Positions 8,677-14,555 of a DNA stretch of 64,000 nt are shown piece by piece; the stretch's first letter is position 1, and each line of letters opens with the position of its first letter. Both the position numbers and the translations under genes were made by a program. The notes under the pieces are model-generated. The model was not told the origin of the DNA and searched no databases. It saw only the letters and a list, made by a program, of their open reading frames with translations. Source of the DNA: Desulfomonile tiedjei. Its GTDB lineage: Bacteria; Desulfobacterota; Desulfomonilia; Desulfomonilales; Desulfomonilaceae. The DNA lies in NCBI GenBank assembly GCA_016218715.1, contig JACRDG010000081.1, forward strand, positions 1 through 64,000, written 5' to 3'.

Positions 8677-9171
8677 TTGTCACCCACCGAAGACGCCGCT
8701 CTCGACTACGCCATCCAGTGTCAGCGCAACCGACGCAACCTGACCGACGATCAGATACTGAGTTGTATTCAGACGTTGGGAGATCGACGTAAAGGTGGTC
8801 AGCATACAGGGAATCAGCATAGTGAACATGGAACCGTGCCACTTGGCACCGTTCCAAAACTTCCCCCGACAGTTGAGGAAAACGCAGAGCAACTTGGTGT
8901 TTCGGAACGTAAGGTCAAGCGCGCCAACACCGTCATTGATAATGCCAACGAAGCCACAAAGGAAGCCGTTAAAGCCGGGGAGATGTCGATCAATAAGGCG
9001 TATGAGGAGACGCGAGGGTGGATGCGGAACGCCGACCCAAGATTACTGAAGGCGATCCGCAAAGATCTCGTCCCCCGGGAAGAAGCTGTCGAGTTTGCAC
9101 AGCGGCCTATCGACGAGCAGAAGGCGGTGATCGACGAAGCGAGAGTTTCAAAGCCACAGGTGTGGCGTTGA
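8677..9171 (+). CDS. N-terminally truncated ParB-like protein
   Basis: The segment NRRNLTDDQILSCI followed by an HTH (ENAEQLGVSERKVKRANTVI) and a GEMSINKAYEE stretch is the C-terminal half of ParB-like phage and plasmid proteins. The N-terminal catalytic or CTP-binding part with its DGRNR-type motif is absent, because the frame is closed by TGA at 8632. The start shown (TTG) is weak and could lie elsewhere between 8635 and 8760. The product may be a stand-alone DNA-binding protein or a decayed gene. Palindromic repeats overlap and follow its 3' end. Confidence 0.55.
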   Translation: MSPTEDAALDYAIQCQRNRRNLTDDQILSCIQTLGDRRKGGQHTGNQHSEHGTVPLGTVPKLPPTVEENAEQLGVSERKVKRANTVIDNANEATKEAVKAGEMSINKAYEETRGWMRNADPRLLKAIRKDLVPREEAVEFAQRPIDEQKAVIDEARVSKPQVWR

Positions 9172-9293
9172 AAAAGTTTCAAACCCCACAGGTGTGGGTA
9201 TTGAAAAATCTCATTCGCCGTCTGCCGGAAAAACTGCAGAGCTTCTCGGAACTAACCGCGGAAAAGTGGCAAACCCCACAGGTGTGGGGATTG
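9149..9293. repeat. Three palindromic CAAACCCCACAGGTGTGGGGATTG-type repeats
   Basis: Three near-identical 22-24-bp palindromes lie at 9149-9170, 9180-9203 and 9270-9293. All share the core CCACAGGTGTGG. Starts are 31 and 90 bp apart. Because the core is a dyad, they look like binding sites for a dimeric protein, possibly the adjacent ParB-like HTH protein, or iterons. They are too few and irregular for a CRISPR. Confidence 0.7.
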
Positions 9294-9353
9294 CCATCGG
9301 CAGATAACCACGGTCCCTGTGTGGACCCACAGCAACGAAAGGACAACGACAAA

Positions 9354-9746
9354 ATGGAACGACAGACAATCGACCAAGCAACAATCAACAAGCTCACTGC
9401 GCCGGGCCGGCCGGCAACCATCAAGACCGCCAGCGGCAGTTACTATTTGATCGACGATTCGACCGACATGCCGAAGGCCCGCAGCCTACTCAATCGACAT
9501 CGGGAGCACGGCCAGACGCCTTGTGTCTACAGGCATCGTTCCTGCGTTGAGCTGACACTCCCGGCGGGCGTCGTGTTCTCTAGTACCCGAGCTGCCCAGG
9601 CCGTCAGGCACCTTCGCCAGTGGAGTCTTGGCGAGAACGTGTGGACCACCGCGACCTCGATTACGGTGATCGACTGTAGCGATCCACGCGCAGCCGCCGA
9701 GTATTTGGTCGAACTGGGTGCCAGGGCTTGCGATGGCCAAACATGA
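9354..9746 (+). CDS. Hypothetical element protein
   Basis: The 130-residue product has no family I recognise. It begins MERQTIDQATINKLTAPGRP and is a soluble mixed alpha/beta protein with several Thr/Ser-rich strands. ATG at 9354 has AAAGGA about 10 nt upstream; the longer ORF of the track (from 9018) reads through the palindromic repeats and the ParB-like gene in another frame. Its end overlaps the next gene by 14 bp, suggesting a coupled small-gene operon. Confidence 0.55.
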   Translation: MERQTIDQATINKLTAPGRPATIKTASGSYYLIDDSTDMPKARSLLNRHREHGQTPCVYRHRSCVELTLPAGVVFSSTRAAQAVRHLRQWSLGENVWTTATSITVIDCSDPRAAAEYLVELGARACDGQT

Positions 9747-10200
9747 GCTACCGAGGCTTGAGTCAGGAGCACATGAGATCCCGGCGACAGGCGAATGGGC
9801 GAAAGCGATCACCAGGGCACGCGAGGCGTGCTTCGCCCAGGACGCCCCGTTCGTGTATCTGCGAAGGATTCCCGGAGTGGTGGGCGCATGTCTACCGGTC
9901 GGGAGATCATGGCTGAGAACGCCTCCTGTGGATGCTGCGAAGGTCTATTGCGAGGGCAGGACGTTCCTGGCTGTTAATGTGAAAGGTGACATAGAACAAA
10001 TTGCGAATGAGGTGATAGGATATGGCAACATTAGAGAAAACTCGGCAAAGCAAACCGCTGTCGATATTTCCAAACCAGAAGGTGACCAAGACGGTCACCC
10101 CGGAGGCGACGATGGCCCGCCGGCAAGCAATGCTTCGATTTCACGCTTTCAGGAATGGTTACATGAGGTGGCACCAGTGGGTTCGTCCACAGGATGTTGA
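9733..10200 (+). CDS. Hypothetical element protein, possible 3' frameshift
   Basis: The predicted protein is 155 residues, but only the first 90 or so look like normal coding sequence. After VNVKGDIEQIANEVI the frame runs into a low-complexity tail and overlaps the next gene by about 180 bp. At 10012-10020 another frame reads TGA TAG immediately before the next start, so a single-base indel may have removed the natural stop. No family recognised. Start at the internal ATG 9733 is chosen because the upstream part overlaps the previous gene. Confidence 0.45.
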   Translation: MAKHELPRLESGAHEIPATGEWAKAITRAREACFAQDAPFVYLRRIPGVVGACLPVGRSWLRTPPVDAAKVYCEGRTFLAVNVKGDIEQIANEVIGYGNIRENSAKQTAVDISKPEGDQDGHPGGDDGPPASNASISRFQEWLHEVAPVGSSTGC

Positions 10201-10501
10201 GGGCTGGCGCGTGCATTGCTTAACTACGGATTCGCCATGCATCACATTTTGGACACTGGACGGCAAGTTCAGCGGGCGGCTCGATCTACTGGATCGTGCG
10301 ATTCAGCGAGGCTGGTTCAGGGTGATACAGCAGCAAGCCGAGGCGCTGGTGAAGATCGGGCGCGTTGTTGTCGGTACTCGTGGTGTGAGTATTCATGGAC
10401 TCAAGAAAACGAAGCGAAACGAGGCGATGCTACTGTTTTTTGATATATTCGAATCCTGCCGAAGCTACCTCACCGACAAGCCGTTTAAACCAGTGGAATA
10501 A
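10022..10501 (+). CDS. Hypothetical element protein
   Basis: The 159-residue product contains a Trp- and Arg-rich segment (RNGYMRWHQWV) and a C-terminal LLFFDIFESC segment, but no family is recognised. The ATG at 10022 follows GAGGTGATAGGA, a plausible ribosome site; a second in-frame ATG at 10112 would remove most of the overlap with the preceding gene. The first 30 residues are basic and Thr-rich and may be dispensable. It ends the small-gene run before the recombinase promoter. Confidence 0.5.
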   Translation: MATLEKTRQSKPLSIFPNQKVTKTVTPEATMARRQAMLRFHAFRNGYMRWHQWVRPQDVEGWRVHCLTTDSPCITFWTLDGKFSGRLDLLDRAIQRGWFRVIQQQAEALVKIGRVVVGTRGVSIHGLKKTKRNEAMLLFFDIFESCRSYLTDKPFKPVE

Positions 10502-10701
10502 CGGTCTGTTACCTGCGCTTGGGTGATAAAGGGCGCTCTGTATCCGGCATCGAGGCTTCCGGCTCCCAGCCTGGCCTGCGGCGTTGCCGTTCGCAACACC
10601 AAACTAAACACTATTAAAATATGTCCAGTAGGTTGACAGTCAGCACAGTTCCGCGCGCGAGGATCGGACACATAGAATCCATAAAAGATGCCAGAAAAGG
10701 C

Positions 10702-10731
10702 TTGACAGAAGCCGCGGATCTTTATTACGAT
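10702..10731 (+). promoter_or_regulatory. Candidate sigma70 promoter for the serine recombinase
   Basis: TTGACA at 10702-10707 and TACGAT at 10726-10731 are separated by 18 bp and lie 46 bp before the recombinase start. The 10502-10776 gap otherwise contains no gene. Confidence 0.4.
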
Positions 10732-10776
10732 CTGGGTGTCCAAGTACTACAACAACGGTGAACGAGGTTTCGAATC

Positions 10777-11463
10777 ATGAGAGCAATCGGGTATCGCAGG
10801 GTCAGCACAGAGGAACAGGGCCGTGAGGGTGTGTCACTGGACATGCAAGCGGCGCAGATACGGCTTTACTGTGAAGCGAATAACCTTGACCTTGTTGAGA
10901 TCGTCTCTGATGCAGGAATATCCGCAAAAGACATCGACCACAGGCCCGGCATGACGCGTGTCCTTGACATGGTGAAGCGCCACGAGGTCGGGCACGTGGT
11001 CACCTACAAGCTCGACCGGATATTCAGAAACACCATTGACAGCCTTCAGACCGTGGCCCTCATGGCGAAGTGTGGCGTCGAGCTGCACATCGTAACAGAG
11101 AATCAGGCTGTCAGGTCGGAAAGCGCCGACGATGAATTCCTGTTGACCCTGAAAGCCAGCCTCGCCCAGCGAGAGCGCCGATTGATATCTGAGCGGACCA
11201 AGGCTGCGCTCGCACAAAAGAAGTCCAAAGGTGAGCGCGTTGGACGCGTACCGTTTGGCTGGGATGTTGAAGAGAGCGGCGTCCTGATCGAGAACGCCAG
11301 TGAACAGGCGATCAGGTCCGAGATCGTAGCAAAGCGCGCCCAGGGCCACAGCTTCAACCGCATCGCTCAGGAACTGAACGGACGCGGCGTTCCCAGTAAG
11401 AGCGGGGGGCGATGGGCACACACTCAGGTCGCCTGGGTGGCGAGGTATCAACATGCCGCATGA
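10777..11463 (+). CDS. Serine site-specific recombinase (resolvase family)
   Basis: The 228-residue protein starts with a resolvase catalytic domain: YRRVSTEEQ with the nucleophilic Ser at residue 10, then YKLDRIFRN and ERRLISERT segments that carry the expected arginines. About 70 C-terminal residues (ERVGRVPFGW and a following helical part) form a short DNA-binding region with a basic SKSGGRW turn. It is closer to resolvases/invertases than to large serine integrases. In this element it may resolve replication dimers or invert a segment. A perfect 13-bp inverted repeat lies 18 bp past its stop, a candidate binding site. The start follows GAGG with a 9-nt gap. Confidence 0.9.
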   Translation: MRAIGYRRVSTEEQGREGVSLDMQAAQIRLYCEANNLDLVEIVSDAGISAKDIDHRPGMTRVLDMVKRHEVGHVVTYKLDRIFRNTIDSLQTVALMAKCGVELHIVTENQAVRSESADDEFLLTLKASLAQRERRLISERTKAALAQKKSKGERVGRVPFGWDVEESGVLIENASEQAIRSEIVAKRAQGHSFNRIAQELNGRGVPSKSGGRWAHTQVAWVARYQHAA

Positions 11464-11764
11464 CACTCGAAATGACCTGGGCGTTGACAGTACTGACCGG
11501 TACTGTCAACGCGACACCGACAAGGATGACTTCGACCGGCTCGCTGAGATGATTAAGGCGCTTCCACCCGACAGACAGGACGCGTTTGGATCGTGGCTGG
11601 ACGATCAGGTTGACCTCGAGGACCAGGACGATCTCGAGGATCTCGAGGCTCTCGAGGGCAACCTCGAGGACACAGCCTCGAGCTACTGGGGCACCCTCGA
11701 GGAATACCTCGCCGTCGAGCTGGCGGCTCGAGACACCGCCCTCGAGGATAACCTCGAGGGCTGA
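11453..11764 (+). CDS. Acidic LE-rich protein coded through a CTCGAG array
   Basis: The 103-residue predicted protein overlaps the recombinase stop by 11 bp. Residues 50-75 are almost only Asp, Leu and Glu, and the protein is very acidic. The acidic repeats come from ten CTCGAG hexamers in the DNA. A palindrome occupies codons 10-20. Either the protein is real and DNA-mimic-like, or the reading frame is incidental to DNA sites. Confidence in coding is moderate: the start is coupled to the upstream stop and the frame stays open throughout. Confidence 0.45.
   Translation: MPHDTRNDLGVDSTDRYCQRDTDKDDFDRLAEMIKALPPDRQDAFGSWLDDQVDLEDQDDLEDLEALEGNLEDTASSYWGTLEEYLAVELAARDTALEDNLEG
11481..11512. repeat. 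Perfect 13-bp inverted repeat near the serine recombinase
   Basis: GCGTTGACAGTAC and GTACTGTCAACGC are exact inverse complements with a 6-bp spacer (TGACCG). A dyad of this length fits a dimer-binding site, possibly a resolvase or regulator site, and could also act as a hairpin. Confidence 0.65.
11615..11758. repeat. Array of ten CTCGAG palindromes
   Basis: CTCGAG occurs at 11615, 11633, 11642, 11651, 11663, 11677, 11696, 11727, 11741 and 11753. Nine of the ten fall in the Leu-Glu-type frame or another frame of the host ORF without a fixed spacing. The density is far above chance for a 6-bp site. Confidence 0.75.
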
Positions 11765-11822
11765 ACCTCCTACCTCTCACCACCCACCCACTCACTAGAT
11801 CGATCACAGACAAGGACAGAGC

Positions 11823-12158
11823 ATGAACGGCACCCACCTACACGGAGCGCTCATGGATAACGAGCACAGGCGAGCGGCGGGCTGGTCACCCAGATATTCG
11901 GAGCTTGCCAGGAAGCCGGGGCGGCCCAGGCGTGAAGAGACGACAGTCAAATCGGTGCGCGTACGCATCAGTTTAGCCAGTGAAATTGAGCAGTTGATTG
12001 ATGAGATGCGGATGAGTGGTGAGCGCGTATCATTCAACGCGGTTGCGACAAGGTTGTTGAAACGATGGTTGAGAGAGCAGACGAGAGCGCGCAGGCGCGT
12101 AGCGAACGGGAGTCGGTTGCTGGTTGACGAGCAAGTGGGGCACCCCCCAGGCCGATAA
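11823..12158 (+). CDS. Ribbon-helix-helix-like DNA-binding protein
   Basis: The 111-residue product has a central stretch SVRVRISLASEIEQLIDEM followed by SFNAVATRLLKRWL, which matches the strand-helix-helix layout of a ribbon-helix-helix regulator (about residues 42-85). The flanks are basic (KPGRPRREE, RARRRV), consistent with DNA binding. AAGGA lies about 10 nt before the ATG. It may regulate the small-gene operon to its right or the dyads to its left; this is inference. Confidence 0.6.
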   Translation: MNGTHLHGALMDNEHRRAAGWSPRYSELARKPGRPRREETTVKSVRVRISLASEIEQLIDEMRMSGERVSFNAVATRLLKRWLREQTRARRRVANGSRLLVDEQVGHPPGR

Positions 12159-12368
12159 AAGGGCACCGCCGGTCTCTCCCAGAGGGCGTGCAATCCCGCC
12201 AGTGTCAATTTTACATGAGATCTTTTCCTCCATGGCACCTTTAACAAACTGATATCGTTACATAACCACCCCCGTAGTCGAAATAATATACAAACGGGTC
12301 CCATCTACCCACTACTTGGATACCACCCCATCTTTCGAACCCAGTTTCCCCGAAAGGACACACCAAAA

Positions 12369-12668
12369 ATGTATAGCAAACTCGAAGCGCAACAAGTCCT
12401 CGCCGACTTGGCAGATGCCTTCGGAGACCAAGCCGCCGATGAGCTTTACGATGCTTTGGACAGCCTCGGACCGGCCGCAGTCGATAACCTCATGCTCAAA
12501 CTCCGAACCATGATCAATGCTAAACGCCCCCGCCAGAGCCGCATTTACGATGCCCTCGGTCTTGACCGGCTCGCCATGGAGAGGCATCGAGAGGCAAGCG
12601 AGCATAGCGAACGCGAGAATGAACGCGCACGCGGCCGCATCACAGCCACCACGACCGTGATTCCGTAA
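12369..12668 (+). CDS. Hypothetical phage-like protein
   Basis: The 99-residue product is highly helical and charged, with an N-terminal MYSKLEAQQVLADLADAFG stretch and an Arg/Glu-rich C-terminus. No family is recognised. AAAGGA lies 10 nt upstream of the ATG. It opens a compact rightward run of small genes that ends at the tape-measure gene, so an accessory or structural role in that unit is possible. Confidence 0.55.
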   Translation: MYSKLEAQQVLADLADAFGDQAADELYDALDSLGPAAVDNLMLKLRTMINAKRPRQSRIYDALGLDRLAMERHREASEHSERENERARGRITATTTVIP

Positions 12669-12724
12669 CGGCACCTCGGCTACATCGGGGAGCTTATTGT
12701 CATTTTGATAGGTGAATCGATAAC

Positions 12725-12928
12725 ATGAACCTGCAAAATCTCTACCACGAGTTCAACCGCCACTATGGCCAGGATCGTGCCTTCACCGAGTTTTTAACCG
12801 CCCTGGAATCGCACATCGATCAGAAGACCATCGCAGACATGGCCCGCAAGCTCAAACAGCCTCAGAGCAACCTGTTCCGTAAACCCGCGGCCCCGGTCCA
12901 CGACCCCCGCGACGTTTTCGGGAGGTAA
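12725..12928 (+). CDS. Small hypothetical phage-like protein
   Basis: The 67-residue soluble protein has two predicted helices (FNRHYGQDRAFTEFLTAL and KTIADMARKL) and a proline-rich tail. AGGTGA precedes the ATG. The next gene starts 2 bp after the stop, and its GGGAGGT ribosome site lies inside this gene's last codons, so the two are co-transcribed. Confidence 0.55.
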   Translation: MNLQNLYHEFNRHYGQDRAFTEFLTALESHIDQKTIADMARKLKQPQSNLFRKPAAPVHDPRDVFGR

Positions 12929-12930
12929 CC

Positions 12931-13350
12931 ATGAAGGAATTACTCTGGTTGACGTGGAACTACCCCGCCCTGGCTTACTGGGCGCTCTGTGAGGGCTTTA
13001 TCTGGGACTGTGCCTTGTTTTGCGGCTTCCCCGGATATTACAGCGAGCGCGAGAACATGACCACCATCACAGCCCGCCTGCATGGCGTGGCGCTCTTCCT
13101 CACTGATTATTGCAAACTCGAATGGCGCTGGGTCGATGGGTGGCAACCTGGCATCAAGGCCGCCAGATACGCTCTGGACGAAGGCAAGCGCATCGCCAAG
13201 GAAATCAAAGCCATTCGCAAAGAGGTCAACAAGACGTACGGCCTTAACCTCAGTGACCGGGAGGTCTGCGAGCTGTTTGATCAGGAACCCGACGAGATCG
13301 TGGAAACCCTCTCTGTTGCACTCGCAAACAAACAGGCCGCCAATGCCTAG
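12931..13350 (+). CDS. Hypothetical protein with aromatic-rich N-terminus
   Basis: The 139-residue product starts with a Trp/Tyr/Leu-rich region (LLWLTWNYPALAYWALCEGF) that may associate with membrane, followed by a charged helical domain with a Lys-rich heptad-like part (KRIAKEIKAIRKEV) and an acidic C-terminal helix. GGGAGGT lies 5 nt before the ATG. No family recognised. Its stop overlaps the next ORF's first ATG. Confidence 0.55.
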   Translation: MKELLWLTWNYPALAYWALCEGFIWDCALFCGFPGYYSERENMTTITARLHGVALFLTDYCKLEWRWVDGWQPGIKAARYALDEGKRIAKEIKAIRKEVNKTYGLNLSDREVCELFDQEPDEIVETLSVALANKQAANA

Positions 13351-14104
13351 TGATCCTACCTGGCTGATATCCTACCCGATGGCGATGCTCTGGGTCGTGG
13401 GGCTGTATCTGGCCCTATGTTTCAGTGACCCGCTCCACCGACTTCGCTCCAGAAGCCGGATCACCTCTCCCCGAGGTAAAAAAATGAATTTCATTACTGT
13501 GTTTCTGAGTATGAACGAACATCATAATTGCGACGCCCTATTCAATCGCTTACTGGGTGGACAGGACAATGGTCTCGACCGCGACTCTATGAACGCTGCA
13601 ATCGCAAACCAGATTCCGGCCGAGCTAGCCACGGATGATTGGAAGCTACGTGGAAAGAGGGACTATGGCCCTCGTGAACGCCAGCTTCGCCATGATTTCC
13701 TTACCCCCGAGGGCCTAAAGATGCCCAAGGAACACGCCGAAGAGCTAGTGAGAGCAAGCATTCGCAGTCTACTACGCAAAAACAAGGCCCTCCTGCCCGC
13801 TGGTACGAAGTGGATCGAAATCACCGTGGACATGGCCAAGTGGGAGCGACTCACCGAGCTTGCAAAAACCGATCCCAAAGCCTACCGGACATTCCCTCTT
13901 GGTTTACTGGCTAAAGAGGTTCACAGACAGCTCTCAGGGCTGTCTTACGAGGCAAAGCGGCTACGCTTCCCAACATGGGAGCCACCGGCGCGGACTGACA
14001 TCATAGTCCAGATACCGCTCGCAAACGGGCTCGACGCTGCGCTTGGCGATGTTCCAGAGCCAGCACGCTGGCTGGAGCGAATAATCGCCGAGATGGAGGT
14101 GTGA
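13343..14104 (+). CDS. Hypothetical protein, possibly with two starts
   Basis: From ATG 13343 the frame encodes a membrane segment (MAMLWVVGLYLALCF) and an Arg-rich linker, then from ATG 13484 a 206-residue soluble part. The second ATG has a much better ribosome site (GAGGT, 6-nt gap) than the first, which overlaps the upstream stop. Either the true product is the shorter soluble form, or two forms are made, one membrane-anchored. The soluble part is charged and alpha/beta with a conserved-looking TKWIEITVDMAKWERL segment. No family recognised. Confidence 0.5.
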   Translation: MPSDPTWLISYPMAMLWVVGLYLALCFSDPLHRLRSRSRITSPRGKKMNFITVFLSMNEHHNCDALFNRLLGGQDNGLDRDSMNAAIANQIPAELATDDWKLRGKRDYGPRERQLRHDFLTPEGLKMPKEHAEELVRASIRSLLRKNKALLPAGTKWIEITVDMAKWERLTELAKTDPKAYRTFPLGLLAKEVHRQLSGLSYEAKRLRFPTWEPPARTDIIVQIPLANGLDAALGDVPEPARWLERIIAEMEV

Positions 14105-14106
14105 TC

Positions 14107-14361
14107 GTGGAAACTCACGTATGCCTACCAGCAGAGCTATTCGCTGCAATCCGTAAGATGTACTTCCCGCCCAGGGTCACGATCTGTCGTGCATTGGAGA
14201 AGAACCTCCCGGGACCGCCTGTGCGACAGACAGGTGCGTGGATCACGCACACCTACTCACTGCCAAGCGCCTTGGTTACACGACTCACCACGGACCCGAG
14301 AAGAGCCCTGATGGCCATCGCCGCGTTCGTCCAGGCGCACGGATCGCGGAGGGCGGCATGA
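14107..14361 (+). CDS. Small hypothetical protein
   Basis: The 84-residue protein begins at GTG 14107, which has GGAGGT 6 nt upstream; the ORF-track start at 14101 overlaps that site. It is a soluble mixed protein ending in Arg-Arg-Ala-Ala. The stop overlaps the next start in an ATGA arrangement. Function unknown. Confidence 0.5.
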   Translation: METHVCLPAELFAAIRKMYFPPRVTICRALEKNLPGPPVRQTGAWITHTYSLPSALVTRLTTDPRRALMAIAAFVQAHGSRRAA

Positions 14362-14534
14362 TTAGGCTCGACTCACCGGAGTTTGTCGGGCTTGCCGTCC
14401 TGGGGCTCCTATTCGCATTGCGCGGCTGGCCGCACCTCCCGCAGCGCGTTTGGTCTATCTTACATCGAATCTTTAGCCTGCCCCACCTTCGTAAGCAACC
14501 GGCGGAAATCCCGCAAACACCCGATATAACATGA
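14358..14534 (+). CDS. Small single-span membrane protein
   Basis: This 58-residue ORF is hidden inside a longer ORF in the track. It starts at ATG 14358, overlapping the previous stop (ATGA), and has one hydrophobic span (FVGLAVLGLLFALRGW) followed by a basic, proline-containing tail. Its position directly before the tape-measure gene and its coupling support it being real. Small phage membrane proteins here can be holin-like or assembly factors, but nothing specific is visible. Confidence 0.5.
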   Translation: MIRLDSPEFVGLAVLGLLFALRGWPHLPQRVWSILHRIFSLPHLRKQPAEIPQTPDIT

Positions 14535-14555
14535 CATTTAGTTAGGAGTAGCACA

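Noticed and set aside
9149-9293. Possible short CRISPR array
   Set aside because: Only three palindromes with unequal spacing of 31 and 90 bp, no leader and no cas genes.
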